DNA of 64,000 bases from Chitinivibrionales bacterium (GCA_014728215.1 WJLZ01000129.1:1-64000), one strand, 5' to 3'. Shown: positions 8,839 through 18,218, counted from the stretch's first letter. Program-made: numbers and translations. Notes: a model not told the origin generated them from the sequence alone.

Positions 8839-10005
8839 CTAACAATGCAATAATTCATCATCCAATCGCAGGCAATTAAGAGTAAAATCACGAAGCTCAT
8901 CGAAAACTTCATCCATAGTCTGGAAACGCTGATTGATATCTTTCATGCAGCGATAAATGATATTATTCAGTACGGTAAAATCTTTTGGAGGTGTGGGCAT
9001 CAATGGTTTTTCCAGAGCAAGCCGTTCGAGAAGATCGGAGGTGCTGTGATTAACATTTTTAGGGTGATATCCATAGAGAAGTTCGAAACAGGCTACACCA
9101 AAAGAATAAATATCGGTACGGGCATCTATCATTTTAGGGGTAAATATCTGCTCTGGAGACATATAAAACTGGGAACCGATTATAACACCGTCATAGCGGT
9201 CGGTATATGATTTGATCCATCTGACTGTACCGAAGTCTGCGAGTTTTACATGGATGTTTTTGGCACATCGCTTGGCAGGAGAATCGTACAGCATTGTATC
9301 GGATGTTGCGGGTCTATAGGGAAACAGAATATTTTCGGGCTTTATATCACGATGAATAATTCCTTCATGGTGCACATTCCTGATTATATCCGCAATTTTT
9401 GTCATGAGGATAGTCTTATAAACAAGCACATCACGGTCATGAGTAAAATTCCTTTTATCGTTGATACAATCACGCAATGTCATTCCCATCCGCTCCATAA
9501 GGATAAAGCGATAATTATCGGGATAACCGAATTCTCCGTGATCATATACCTGCACCACACTTTCGGCAACATTTTTAGAGAGGCTTTTTGAAAGATGCCA
9601 TTGGATATACGATTCATTGCTGAACCTCTTTTTGATATCCTTTAGCCGCATTTGTTCCTCGGCCGGATTAAAACCGGAGCCTTTGTGGATTTTCAGAAGA
9701 TCCGGACGGAGAATTTTTATGGCAAAATTCCCGGTCCCATCATACTCCGAAGTCGCCTTGAACACATCGGCAAATCCTCCGGTGCCGATATAATCACCAA
9801 TTTCAATAGGAGGGGTATGATTTAAAAAGGTCGTACGAACTTTTTCATGATACCTGTTCAGCCGAGTCTGGTCCGGGGGACTTGAATCAGGGCTGGTCAT
9901 CAGACGGATATTGAGTTTGTTTCCCAGGGAAGATGCTATTCTATCCAGAGAATGATAACTGCTTTTCAGGGTTTCTCTGACTGTTCTTTTTAATACGGCC
10001 TGCAC
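8839..10005 (-). CDS. Serine/threonine protein kinase (Hanks type), soluble
   Basis: A complete eukaryotic-like kinase domain fills most of the 388 residues: Gly-rich loop GTGGFADV (74-81), ATP Lys97 in FAIKIL, catalytic HRDIKPEN (218-225), DFG (257-259) and APE-equivalent SPE (283-285). The sequence ends at the kinase C-lobe, with no transmembrane or PASTA segment, so it is cytoplasmic. The start is GTG with AAAGGA 6-7 nt upstream. About 70 N-terminal residues precede the kinase fold and show no known domain. The substrate is unknown. The FHA protein at 55921-57132 is one possible phospho-Thr reader in this genome, but that link is only inference. Confidence 0.9.
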   Translation of the reverse strand: MQAVLKRTVRETLKSSYHSLDRIASSLGNKLNIRLMTSPDSSPPDQTRLNRYHEKVRTTFLNHTPPIEIGDYIGTGGFADVFKATSEYDGTGNFAIKILRPDLLKIHKGSGFNPAEEQMRLKDIKKRFSNESYIQWHLSKSLSKNVAESVVQVYDHGEFGYPDNYRFILMERMGMTLRDCINDKRNFTHDRDVLVYKTILMTKIADIIRNVHHEGIIHRDIKPENILFPYRPATSDTMLYDSPAKRCAKNIHVKLADFGTVRWIKSYTDRYDGVIIGSQFYMSPEQIFTPKMIDARTDIYSFGVACFELLYGYHPKNVNHSTSDLLERLALEKPLMPTPPKDFTVLNNIIYRCMKDINQRFQTMDEVFDELRDFTLNCLRLDDELLHC

Positions 10006-10308
10006 CGAATGTCCTTTGCTAATAAATAGGTTGAGCTATGCAGTATACTAATTTCCAATTTAAAAAGCAATTAAAAAATTAAATAGAATTATTTAGTTTA
10101 TGTTAATAAGACATATATCTTTGATGAGCCTATATTTAAGGTGTTGAAAATTTTGAAGTTGTGAGATGATAAGGAAGTCTTGCGGCTCAGAACCAATTTG
10201 TAACCGAAATAGTTGAAATTACCGGCAAGGGAGGAATATACTGATATTTCCGGTCCTTAATATGACAAGGGAAGAGTGGAATGATGGTGTTTGAAATATT
10301 AAAACATA
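10006..10308. other. 303-nt AT-rich intergenic region between two minus-strand genes
   Basis: Holds the candidate kinase promoter at 10042-10070 and nothing else I can name. The segment from about 10110 to 10308 contains imperfect inverted repeats around 10215-10255 without a T tract, so I see no convincing terminator for the upstream EF-hand gene. Confidence 0.5.
10042..10070 (-). promoter_or_regulatory. Putative sigma-70 promoter of the protein kinase gene
   Basis: On the minus strand, -35 TTGCTT (10065-10070) and -10 TATACT (10042-10047) are separated by exactly 17 nt. The -10 is 5/6, the -35 only 3/6. The predicted start of transcription is about 30 nt before the GTG start codon. Confidence 0.45.
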
Positions 10309-11187
10309 TCAGGCCAGGTAATTCAGATAAACTTCACCGATTTTTCCATTACCCGAAGCAGTATGGTAGGCTCCATAGCCCTCGATGCTGTTCCCTGCAA
10401 CAACGTCTTTTTCCCCGTTTGCAGAAAGTTCCACCGACTTGATGGTATAGTGATCAAGTTCAAATAATTCACTGCCTTCGGAATGTCCATTCTGGTTAAA
10501 GTCTTGCCATATACGTAACTTGTTGAATATTTTATCGTTAGAATCAATTATGTTATCCTGATTGTCATCATATTTCGAGAGTTCTTCAAAGCCGTGAAGG
10601 GCACCATTCTGATCACCGAAAAGCTCTTTGCCATTATCGATAGCTCCATTGTCATTTTTGTCTAAGGCCAGTAATCCATCATGCGGCGATACCCACGATA
10701 CCTTTTCATTGTTACCGTCCCCTGTAATATCGAAAGAAACACCGTTACCGGTTCTGACATCAGTAAGTTCAACGCCGTCATTATCAAGATCGAAAACAAG
10801 TGGTTCCTGTGATTCTACTTCCTGCCCTTCGAGTTCAACACGAGCATATTTTTCACTTTCATAGCTTACACTGAACGTTCCTCTATGGGTTTCAATTTCA
10901 AGTTTTGCCTGAGTTTGTCTGTATAACTCCATGGATTCTTTGGAGATAGAAGCTTTGTCTTTCATCTCGCCACTATCGCTTTCATTACGTACTACTATAC
11001 TTGGAGCGTTAGTTGCTTCATCCTTCTTTTTCACGAACATTTTTTCAATTAAGTCTTTCTGCTGATTGAGCTCAGGATCTGATGTCTCAAGCGATTTATC
11101 TATTTCTTCAGCCTTTTTAGAAGATTGGGGGCTGGTCGGCAAAATAACGCTTTCACTCGGTGTTGGAATAATTGAATTCAGAGCCAT
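10309..11187 (-). CDS. EF-hand/dockerin-like calcium-binding protein (292 aa)
   Basis: After a Glu/Lys/Ser-rich N-terminal half with no signal peptide, the C-terminal half (from about residue 130) carries a run of EF-hand-like Ca loops: DLDNDGVEL, DITGDGNNE, DKNDNGAIDNGKE, DDNQDNIIDSND and DFNQNGHSEGSE. It also has the phrases 'ELFGD' and 'RIWQDFNQNG' typical of a widespread domain found in RTX-type and other secreted calcium-binding proteins. The ATG at 11187 is chosen because AAGGAG lies 5 nt upstream; a longer reading from 11388 has no ribosome site. Function unknown, probably Ca-dependent folding or adhesion. How it would leave the cell without a signal peptide is not evident. Confidence 0.75.
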   Translation of the reverse strand: MALNSIIPTPSESVILPTSPQSSKKAEEIDKSLETSDPELNQQKDLIEKMFVKKKDEATNAPSIVVRNESDSGEMKDKASISKESMELYRQTQAKLEIETHRGTFSVSYESEKYARVELEGQEVESQEPLVFDLDNDGVELTDVRTGNGVSFDITGDGNNEKVSWVSPHDGLLALDKNDNGAIDNGKELFGDQNGALHGFEELSKYDDNQDNIIDSNDKIFNKLRIWQDFNQNGHSEGSELFELDHYTIKSVELSANGEKDVVAGNSIEGYGAYHTASGNGKIGEVYLNYLA

Positions 11188-11290
11188 TTTGTCTCCTTGT
11201 CGGTGATGGTATATAATGCTTATCGGAAAGTTAAAGTAATGTGTGAAGTTTTTTCTTAACTTGAGTGATATTCTTTTATACGGTCGATCG

Positions 11291-11680
11291 TTAAACAGTG
11301 AACTCTGGAGCGGCACAATGATGAGATGGGCTATTCGATAATACAAATCTGGTAACAATCGATTTTGTGCGGTGGTTGATCTGTACAATATAAGTTTTTG
11401 GTTTTAAAATATTTACATCGACGAGTTCGACATGTTTATCAATTGGCCTCAAACCATATCGTTTCAGAATCAGCCTCCCGCTGATATCAAAAATTGAGAG
11501 AATATAAAGAGACGGCTCGGGGAGGTAAACAAATATGGATACCATTACGTTATTCGAAAGGTTGGAGAGTCCTCTGTTTTTTGCGACTATTTTGAGGTCG
11601 ATAGTATCACCGTGGGGAAAAAATGTATTTGCCATCATACTTTCATCGTAGAAAGAAACGAGGATTTCAAAGCCCCCCAA
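11291..11680 (-). pseudogene. Fragment with CARDB-like segment and T9SS-type C-terminal tail
   Basis: The frame opens only about 10 codons above a TTG codon and has no ribosome site or signal peptide, yet its content is that of the end of a large secreted protein. A CARDB-like stretch (DTIDLKIVAKNRGLSN) is followed by a sorting-tail-like module: IFDISGRLILKRYG, then LKPKTYIVQI, then RFVLSN, resembling type IX secretion type A tails ('ydl.Gr.v......l..G.Yvv.i...g....rkf.v'). It is best read as the remnant of a longer gene whose 5' part is lost. A small real gene cannot be excluded. Confidence 0.4.
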
Positions 11681-12009
11681 ATAATTTACAAGAAAATGGG
11701 GGGAGAGTCATTCAGAAAGAAAACAGAGTTTGCAGTATTCCGAAGAAAAGCCAGACGGTTAATATTATCGTGCGGATAAATCGGGATTTGAAAGGGCTTG
11801 GGTTGTGAATCCCCATGACTTTTCAGTCCTTTCCAGTTTTTGAAATAATAAGCGAAATAGTTATTATAATTTTCTGCGTAAGCTTAATCATTATAAAAAT
11901 CAGGGTATAAAAAAAGGAAAAAATTAGCCTTGATTTTGGTGGTGCAAATTATATTGATAGATCAGCCAGAAACCTCAGCAAAAATATACGGGTAGAACGG
12001 AGCGAATCT
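11681..12009. other. 329-nt intergenic region
   Basis: No ORF, RNA or repeat that I can support. If 11291-11680 is a gene remnant, part of this region may be its eroded 5' section, but no related reading frame survives. The cupin gene promoter should lie in its right half. Confidence 0.4.
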
Positions 12010-12498
12010 ATGTTCGAATACAGTAAAAACCGGCTGATCAAAGCGGAAGACATTAAGAACAGGGAAGCTGCATTTTCTCATCCCTGGAATAAAAATTCCC
12101 AGATTTTCGGTGTCGAACTTGGTGTGTTGACCGGGCTTGGGCGGACCGGTGTCAATATTTTGCGAATTCCCGGCGGCAAGGAGAGTTTTGTCTATCATTC
12201 CCATTCAAATGAGGAAGAGTGGATTTATATTCTTGCAGGGAAGGGGATTGCTGAAATCGATGAGGAGGAATATGAAGTTGGTCCCGGTGATTTCATGGGT
12301 TTTCCAATTCCATCAGCAGCGCATCATTTGCGAAACCCTTTTAATGAAGATCTTCTCTATCTTGTCGGCGGCGAAATCAGGGATCTTGATATTGCTGAAT
12401 TCCCCAAACTCGGAAAAGTAATGCTTCGACGGGGTGATGATGTCCAGGTTTATAATCAGGATGATGGCCGGGAATTCGGGCCCTTGGAAGAATCCTGA
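12010..12498 (+). CDS. Cupin-domain protein (162 aa)
   Basis: A single-domain small cupin. Cupin motif 1 is seen as YHSHSNEEEWIYILAGKG (metal ligands His, His and Glu), and motif 2 as GPGDFMGFPIPSAAHHLRN (distal His). The C-terminal tail is acidic and specific to the subfamily. Such proteins bind a divalent metal in a beta-barrel and serve as sugar-binding, isomerase or dioxygenase-like enzymes. The substrate cannot be told from sequence. It stands alone, 224 nt before the next gene. Length and motif spacing are normal. Confidence 0.8.
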   Translation: MFEYSKNRLIKAEDIKNREAAFSHPWNKNSQIFGVELGVLTGLGRTGVNILRIPGGKESFVYHSHSNEEEWIYILAGKGIAEIDEEEYEVGPGDFMGFPIPSAAHHLRNPFNEDLLYLVGGEIRDLDIAEFPKLGKVMLRRGDDVQVYNQDDGREFGPLEES

Positions 12499-12722
12499 AT
12501 CCCCTTTTAATCGATCCGGACTTCTCCCGGCGGGTACCGTTATTAACGATCAGGTCTCCCTTGTTTCGGAATTGCATTGCAGGATTGTCGAGGTTTGCCT
12601 CCCTGGCTTATATTATTATTTGAGATTTATAAGCCCGTGGGGGCGGGGAAGGAGGAATACCTTTTCTTTTCATTAATTCCACTCCCAAATCATATTAAGC
12701 GCTTCAACTATATGGTGAAAAT

Positions 12723-13511
12723 ATGGTATACATATCTATGATATTCTTATGCCTCTTGGCATCAAATACAACAGCAGAAAATAAGTGGGAACAAGCGATA
12801 TTTCGTAATCTCAAGGCCTATCCCGGTATAGCCGCATTTCTTGATGTGAACACAGAGAATATCGATCTTGACGAAGTGCGTGATTCACTGCTGTCTCTGG
12901 AATTGGTTTCCCAGGGAACCGATCCGGTATCGAAGGATGTTTACCAGGCTCTTGATGGCGTTGCCGTTCTGGTCGAACCGGCAAAAAAAATGCAACGGGA
13001 TCTGGGGAAAGATCCTACTTATAGCGGTTTTGCCGAGGATTTGGGGGTAAACCCTGATGTTTCCCCTATGGCGCTGACAAAACAGATCAAAAAAGCTCTT
13101 ATCAAACGGGAATATATCAGTTCAGAAGCTACTGTGGATGAGCTTATTTTTGCCTACCAACAGTACCTTGTGGATAGAAGGAAGGAGCTGTATAAGGAAT
13201 TCAAAAAGAAATCGGCCAAAGCGGTTGAATATCATCAGGACCTTTGCAAGCTCCACAGCTGGATTCAATCGCATATCGGTGGTGAAGGCCAGTATGATCT
13301 TTATGTTCGATACCTTGGGATTAATAATATCAATGGTTCTACTGAAGATGTCATGGCAGAGTTGATAAAAAAATATCAAACTGTCACGGGGTCCCGAAAA
13401 GAAAACCCGAAACCCAGGAAACTGAAATCATTTGTAAAATCCCAGATCAGGCGCAGAGAAAGAGACATAGCCCGTGCTCGACGGAGGAATAAGATTTTGA
13501 AAATGAAATGA
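12723..13511 (+). CDS. Hypothetical exported protein (262 aa)
   Basis: Short signal peptide (MIFLCLLASNTTA) and a predominantly helical mature region. Residues 110-250 are Lys-rich with repeated helical stretches, and the C-terminus is very basic (RRRERDIARARRRNK), as in proteins that bind acidic polymers, membranes or nucleic acid. The start may be the ATG at 12723 or the one 15 nt further on. No family recognised. It is followed after 155 nt by the lsrF-type gene, which has its own promoter, so they are probably separate units. Confidence 0.6.
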   Translation: MVYISMIFLCLLASNTTAENKWEQAIFRNLKAYPGIAAFLDVNTENIDLDEVRDSLLSLELVSQGTDPVSKDVYQALDGVAVLVEPAKKMQRDLGKDPTYSGFAEDLGVNPDVSPMALTKQIKKALIKREYISSEATVDELIFAYQQYLVDRRKELYKEFKKKSAKAVEYHQDLCKLHSWIQSHIGGEGQYDLYVRYLGINNINGSTEDVMAELIKKYQTVTGSRKENPKPRKLKSFVKSQIRRRERDIARARRRNKILKMK

Positions 13512-13563
13512 CATCGGGATTGCTTTTTTCTGTATCGATGGGAGTGGAATCTCCATTTTCGGC

Positions 13564-13593
13564 TTGACTCCCCCAATCGTATCAACCTATATT
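13564..13593 (+). promoter_or_regulatory. Putative sigma-70 promoter of the aldolase-dehydrogenase operon
   Basis: TTGACT (13564-13569, 5/6) and TATATT (13588-13593, 5/6) with an 18-nt spacer, 73 nt before the ATG of the LsrF-type aldolase. One of the better vegetative promoters in the window. Confidence 0.55.
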
Positions 13594-13666
13594 TTTCGAC
13601 CGTATCCGGAACGATGAAATCCTTAATATAAATTGTGTTGTTGCTGTATTAACAGGAGGTATTACC

Positions 13667-14542
13667 ATGCCTGAAGCTGATAATGTTTCAAAGGAAAAGA
13701 ATTTTCATCTTGAGATACCACAGACCAGCGAGAAATTTTTTCTCAAGGGTTCCAATGCCTATGACTGGGGAATGAAAAATCGTCTTTCCCGCATTTTTAA
13801 TCCCGATTCGGGTAAAACAGTCATGCTGGCTTTTGACCACGGTTATTTTCAGGGGCCGACAACAGGGTTGGAGCGCATTGACGTGACAATTCGTCCGCTG
13901 GCCCCCTATGCCGATGCACTCATGCTTACCCGGGGGGCGCTCAGAACAATGATAGAGCCGTCGACAAATAGGGCCGTGGTTATGCGTGCAAGCGGTGGTC
14001 CGAGTATTCTCAAGGAGTTGTCCAACGAACATCTGGCGGTCGATATGGAAGATGCTCTTCGCATGAATGTCAGCGCCATGGCTGTTCAGGTATTTATCGG
14101 CGGTCCTTTCGAGACTCAGACGGTTAATAATATGACCCGCCTGGTCGATATGGGAATGCGATACGGTATCCCGGTTCTCGGGGTAACCGCAGTAGGCAAA
14201 GAGCTTACCCGTGACGCCCGGTATATCGGACTGGCCACCAGAATTCTCGCCGAACTCGGTGCATCTTTTGTGAAAACATATTTTATCCCCGGATTCGAAA
14301 CAGTAACTGCGGGATGTCCCGTTCCGATCGTCATTGCCGGAGGTAAAAAACTCCCCGAAAAAGATGCCCTTCAAATGGCCAGAGATGCTATCGATCAGGG
14401 GGCCAGTGGTGTTGATATGGGAAGGAATATTTTTCAGTCTGATGCTCCGGTCGCTATGATTAAAGCGGTGCGTAAAATCGTGCATCAGAATATGTCGGTG
14501 AAAGAAGCTTATCAGTTATATGAGGAATTGAAAAACCAGTGA
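13667..14542 (+). CDS. lsrF: LsrF-type class I aldolase/thiolase
   Basis: A 291-aa TIM-barrel protein very close to LsrF over its whole length. It shares [35 protein letters not shown] and [14 protein letters not shown], and the Schiff-base lysine falls at Lys203 (SFVKTYF), the same number as in Escherichia coli LsrF. In E. coli LsrF acts on phosphorylated AI-2 (3-hydroxy-5-phosphonooxypentane-2,4-dione plus CoA). Here there is no lsrK, lsrG, lsrR or Lsr transporter beside it. It is coupled by a 4-nt GTGA overlap to a zinc alcohol dehydrogenase, so a role in a sugar-phosphate pathway other than AI-2 processing is quite possible. AGGAGG lies 9 nt before the start. Confidence 0.85.
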   Translation: MPEADNVSKEKNFHLEIPQTSEKFFLKGSNAYDWGMKNRLSRIFNPDSGKTVMLAFDHGYFQGPTTGLERIDVTIRPLAPYADALMLTRGALRTMIEPSTNRAVVMRASGGPSILKELSNEHLAVDMEDALRMNVSAMAVQVFIGGPFETQTVNNMTRLVDMGMRYGIPVLGVTAVGKELTRDARYIGLATRILAELGASFVKTYFIPGFETVTAGCPVPIVIAGGKKLPEKDALQMARDAIDQGASGVDMGRNIFQSDAPVAMIKAVRKIVHQNMSVKEAYQLYEELKNQ

Positions 14543-15567
14543 AAACAGCTGTCTATTATTCTAACAGTGATGTCCGTGTTGAAGAGCGCCCCATTCCTGA
14601 GGTGGGTGATAATGATATCCTTCTCAAGGTCATGGCAAGCGGTCTTTGTGGATCCGATCTCATGGAATGGTACCGTATCAAGCGGGCACCTCTTGTTCTG
14701 GGCCATGAACCTGCGGGAGAAATTATCGCGGTTGGTTCAAAGGTGCAGAAATTTAAAATCGGTGACAGGGTTTTTACAACTCATCATGTGCCCTGTGATG
14801 AATGCTTTTACTGCAAAACAGGACATGAAACCGCTTGCACGGTCTTTCAAAGCGTAAATAACTTCGATCCGGGAGGGTTTTCTCAGTATCTCCGTATTAC
14901 CGGAAGAAGCCTTCATACCGGTACATTTGTTCTTTCTGATGATGTTTCCTGGGAGCAGGGAGCGTTTATCGAGCCGCTGGCCACAGCAGTAAGAGCTCTT
15001 CGTACGGTTGAGCTGAAACCTGCACAGTCGGTTCTCGTGTGCGGCAGTGGTATTGCCGGACTGCTTTTCATTAAACTCGCTAAAGCACTCGGTGCCGGAA
15101 ATATTATAGCCACTGATATGAGTGAATATCGCCTTAAACAAGCGAAGGAATTCGGAGCGGATCATACTGCAAAGGCCACCGAGGATATACCTTCCTTTGT
15201 AAAAGAGGTAAATGATGGCCGTTCTGCGGAGACGGTTATTATCTGCGCCGGAGCAGTTCCTGCTGCAGAATCGGCTCTCCAATCGGTGGATAAAGGAGGG
15301 CTTGTCCTCTTTTTCGCCGTACCAAAACCGGAAGAAACCATCCCCGTTGATTTTAATCCTTTCTGGAGAAATGATATCACTATCAAAACATGTTACGGCG
15401 CTGCGCCATTGGATAATATGCAGGCACTCGAGTTGATCGGGCGGAGGGTTGTTACCGTTACCGACATGATCAGCCACCGGTTTGGTATTGATCAAATACA
15501 GGAGGCCTTTTCGATTGGCGCACAGCCCGATGAATGTCTGAAGGTTATCATAGAGCCAAACAAATAA
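14539..15567 (+). CDS. Zinc-dependent medium-chain alcohol/polyol dehydrogenase
   Basis: A 342-aa MDR-family enzyme with the catalytic zinc ligands Cys37 and the GHE motif (55-57), the structural zinc set [15 protein letters not shown] (Cys86, 89, 92, 100), and a Rossmann NAD(P) site [12 protein letters not shown]. It is of the sorbitol/threonine-dehydrogenase type and should oxidise a polyol or hydroxy acid, or reduce the corresponding ketone. It starts with GTG overlapping the aldolase stop by 4 nt, implying translational coupling. The pair likely acts on one substrate, the dehydrogenase making or consuming a ketose that the aldolase cleaves. Exact substrate unknown. Confidence 0.9.
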   Translation: MKTAVYYSNSDVRVEERPIPEVGDNDILLKVMASGLCGSDLMEWYRIKRAPLVLGHEPAGEIIAVGSKVQKFKIGDRVFTTHHVPCDECFYCKTGHETACTVFQSVNNFDPGGFSQYLRITGRSLHTGTFVLSDDVSWEQGAFIEPLATAVRALRTVELKPAQSVLVCGSGIAGLLFIKLAKALGAGNIIATDMSEYRLKQAKEFGADHTAKATEDIPSFVKEVNDGRSAETVIICAGAVPAAESALQSVDKGGLVLFFAVPKPEETIPVDFNPFWRNDITIKTCYGAAPLDNMQALELIGRRVVTVTDMISHRFGIDQIQEAFSIGAQPDECLKVIIEPNK

Positions 15568-15622
15568 TAATGTCTTTGTCCTCTTTTTATCACCCTCTTG
15601 TTGATAAGGCGGAGTTTATTTG

Positions 15623-16027
15623 ATGTCATCGCTACAAAAGCAGGCCAGGTTTATTCATGTTGGTTTGAGTGTGTCGGATATTGATCGTTCGATTGCATGG
15701 TACGAACATCATTTCGGTTGCCGGGTTACAAAACGGTTTGAAAAGCCCGAACTTGAAATCAAAGGCGTCGTACTTCAGTTTGATACTGTTATTTTCGAAA
15801 TACTACAGCCCTATAAATCCTGCAAAACCCAAGAGCCCACCGGTTCCCTTATTGAAGAACTCCGGTATCTCGGCGCCAATCATATCGCAATCGGCGTAGG
15901 GGATGTCGCCAAATGCTACGAAACCTTCAAAGATGCCGGTTGTGAAATGGTTACACAGCTCATCGGCGGCAAATTGTTTTTCTGCAAAGACCCCGACGGA
16001 ACACTGATTGAAGTGAAACAGAATTGA
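15623..16027 (+). CDS. VOC/glyoxalase-fold protein (134 aa)
   Basis: A single VOC domain: FIHVGLSVSDIDRSIAWYEHHFGC at the N-terminus and NHIAIGVGDVAKCYETFKDAG in the second beta-alpha-beta-beta-beta repeat, ending FFCKDPDGTLIEVKQ (metal-binding Glu). His13-like and the terminal Glu are the usual ligands. The family includes glyoxalase I, methylmalonyl-CoA epimerase and dioxygenases. The ATG at 15623 is chosen over the TTG one codon earlier because GGAG lies 8 nt before it. It is 55 nt after the dehydrogenase gene and may belong to the same operon. Convergent with the class II aldolase gene. Confidence 0.8.
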   Translation: MSSLQKQARFIHVGLSVSDIDRSIAWYEHHFGCRVTKRFEKPELEIKGVVLQFDTVIFEILQPYKSCKTQEPTGSLIEELRYLGANHIAIGVGDVAKCYETFKDAGCEMVTQLIGGKLFFCKDPDGTLIEVKQN

Positions 16028-16077
16028 AAAGCGAAGGATTTGATTACCTGCAATTTTTGATCTGTGACTTTGGCTTC

Positions 16078-17244
16078 CTATTCATATGCCCTTGCAACTT
16101 TTCTGAAATATTCGTTCCGGCAGAAATTCTCGATCTCAACAAGCTTATTGAATGGAAGGGTGAAATCATCTTCGCCCACAGTAATGAGACCGTGACCGTA
16201 TATGATTACGCCCGATTGCCCGGTGATAGCCGGGGGAACTGTCTTGCTTATGCTATGCTCTCCCGCTCCACCTTCACCTGAAACCACCGGTGTTGTTCCG
16301 ATGTACCGTTTATAGGGGCAGCCGGTATAGCATGTATCCGATGGGTGACAGCCATGACGGTTGCAATCCATGGAGAGTATGACCGGGAATTTCGGATGGC
16401 TATGAAGGATTGCCCGGTAGTGGGTGTTTTGGACTATTGCCCGGTGCACGGGAAGTTCACTGGATGCGCATGCTATTGCAGGCGAAGAACCTTCAACAGG
16501 ACAGGCGACAATGCAGCCGTCAAGTTTATCCAAGGGTGCGCCGGACCGGGTGATATGGATCATTTTATCGAGAACATATGAAATATTGCCCTGGACAGAA
16601 TCGACCAGTCCATTATCAACCGTCAGTTTCCCCACTTCTTTAATTGCTGGATAAACAGTTTCCGGTTCTGAAAAGGGGCCCTGTTCGAGAACCCATTGTC
16701 CGGATATTTCGGGCGGAAGAAAAGAACACACGCGTTCGAAAATATGTGGAGGAATTGAAGGGCGTATCGAGGTGCGCAACTCTGATAAGTAATCAACAAA
16801 AAATTTAACAAAAAAGGCGAAACAAACAGAGCTATAATAGACGTATGCTTTTTCGGGATCGACCGTGTCGACCGTAATGATTCCTTCACCGGCGATAAGC
16901 GCAGCTTTATGCTTTGTAAGCGCACCTGCAATCCGGACGGCACTGAAATGTGGAACAATAGGTATATCGTGGAAATAGACACGGGATTCCCAGTCGGTGG
17001 GATTGATGGTGTTCTCATAGAGTTCCGTAAACGTATTTACTATTGTACGGTAAGGTTCTTTGGGGATGCCGAAAAAAAGAGAATTGACCGCAAGCAACGA
17101 TAATGCCTTTTCGAGTTCCGGTATACGGCTGTCATTGCGGTTCCAGACAGTGGTATTGTTACGCATGCCAACCAGCGGAGTATCGGGCTCGGCGAGTCCT
17201 CTCCGGACAGCCGTCCGGGCCAGTCTCATTACTTTATTTTCCAT
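16078..17244 (-). CDS. Class II aldolase/adducin-family protein with extra N-terminal half
   Basis: The C-terminal half (from about residue 200) is a class II aldolase fold: Glu-containing SSELPVHRAI, the metal pair HSHPKFP (281-287) and GHGLITVG (350-357). In the family these bind zinc and act on fuculose-, rhamnulose- or ribulose-phosphate type substrates. The first 200 residues are unusual for a plain class II aldolase and I do not recognise them. They have no membrane segment, only a hydrophobic stretch near residue 145. An insert with CNRHGCHPSDTCYTGC, a dense Cys/His cluster right after the metal pair, may bind another metal. It is convergent with the lsrF operon and divergent from the SDR gene at 17322. 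Confidence 0.8.
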   Translation of the reverse strand: MENKVMRLARTAVRRGLAEPDTPLVGMRNNTTVWNRNDSRIPELEKALSLLAVNSLFFGIPKEPYRTIVNTFTELYENTINPTDWESRVYFHDIPIVPHFSAVRIAGALTKHKAALIAGEGIITVDTVDPEKAYVYYSSVCFAFFVKFFVDYLSELRTSIRPSIPPHIFERVCSFLPPEISGQWVLEQGPFSEPETVYPAIKEVGKLTVDNGLVDSVQGNISYVLDKMIHITRSGAPLDKLDGCIVACPVEGSSPAIACASSELPVHRAIVQNTHYRAILHSHPKFPVILSMDCNRHGCHPSDTCYTGCPYKRYIGTTPVVSGEGGAGEHSISKTVPPAITGQSGVIIYGHGLITVGEDDFTLPFNKLVEIENFCRNEYFRKVARAYE

Positions 17245-17321
17245 GGAAGCAGATAAAATACTATACGGAAAAATATATATTCAGATCTGGGCGATACTTT
17301 TTCATCCGAAAGGATCTCGAT

Positions 17322-18218
17322 ATGCACAAATGGACTCATCATGATATATCCGACCAGACCGGCAGAATAACCATCATTACCGGTGCCAACAGTGGACTGG
17401 GTTTTGCAGCGGCATCGGCACTGGCGCAGAAAAACGCCACAGTAATCATGGCATGCAGAAACATTAATAAGGGTGAGGCTGCAGCAGCAAAGATTAGAGC
17501 GTTATCTAATGATGCCCGCCTTTCAGTTATGAAAATCGATCTGGCCAGTTTGAGTTCGGTGCGGAAGTTTGCAGATGAATTTAAAACCAGATTCAACAGA
17601 ATCGACCATCTTCTCAATAACGCCGGGGTTATGGCGCCGCCATATTCGAAAACATCGGATGGATTTGAGCTTCAATTCGGCATCAACCATCTGGGACATT
17701 TTGCCCTCACCGGCTTGGTTCTCGACCTTCTGCTAAAAACCGGAAATTCCCGGATTGTTACGATGAGCAGCGGCGCTCATTATATGGGTTCTATGGATTT
17801 TGATAATCTGAATTGGGGAAAAGGGTATTCTCCCTGGCCTGCGTATGGAAGAAGCAAGCTTGCGAATCTGCTTTTTACTTACCAATTACAGAGAAAACTT
17901 GAGTCGGTAAATACCGATTCAAAAGCATTAGCCGCTCATCCGGGATACGCTGCTACCAATTTGCAGCGAAATTCATTCTTTTTTCGGATATTTAACCCTC
18001 TTTTCGCTCAGAAACCCGAGAAAGGTGCCTGGCCAATGCTGTATGCAGCCACCGCCGATAACGTTCGTGGTGGTGAGTATTATGGGCCCGATGGCCTTTT
18101 TCAGCTTCACGGGCATCCCCAAAAGGTTCAATCAAGCAAAGAGTCTTATAATCAGGATAGGGCCGGAAAACTCTGGGATATTTCAGAGAAATTGACCGGC
18201 ATATCATTTAATATCTAA
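17322..18218 (+). CDS. Short-chain dehydrogenase/reductase
   Basis: A 298-aa Rossmann SDR: TGANSGLG (20-27) binds NAD(P), NNAG is the structural loop, and the catalytic Tyr-Lys pair is YGRSK. The end of the protein has the extended form seen in the retinol-dehydrogenase/WW-oxidoreductase subgroup. The ATG at 17322 is preferred because AAAGG lies 8-9 nt upstream, and the residues before it in the open frame (17103-17321) lie over the aldolase gene on the other strand and lack SDR features. Divergent from the aldolase gene with a 77-nt gap. A hairpin terminator follows at 18268. Confidence 0.85.
   Translation: MHKWTHHDISDQTGRITIITGANSGLGFAAASALAQKNATVIMACRNINKGEAAAAKIRALSNDARLSVMKIDLASLSSVRKFADEFKTRFNRIDHLLNNAGVMAPPYSKTSDGFELQFGINHLGHFALTGLVLDLLLKTGNSRIVTMSSGAHYMGSMDFDNLNWGKGYSPWPAYGRSKLANLLFTYQLQRKLESVNTDSKALAAHPGYAATNLQRNSFFFRIFNPLFAQKPEKGAWPMLYAATADNVRGGEYYGPDGLFQLHGHPQKVQSSKESYNQDRAGKLWDISEKLTGISFNI

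Noticed and set aside
13688-14485. Long open frame (265 aa) on the minus strand
   Set aside because: It is the antisense shadow of the lsrF-type gene, with no ribosome site or recognisable domain.
14737-15495. Long open frame (252 aa) on the minus strand
   Set aside because: Antisense shadow of the zinc dehydrogenase, whose motifs are unambiguous.
17103-17321. 73-codon N-terminal extension of the SDR
   Set aside because: Lies over the class II aldolase gene on the other strand and its promoter gap. The ATG at 17322 has a ribosome site and starts a normal SDR fold.
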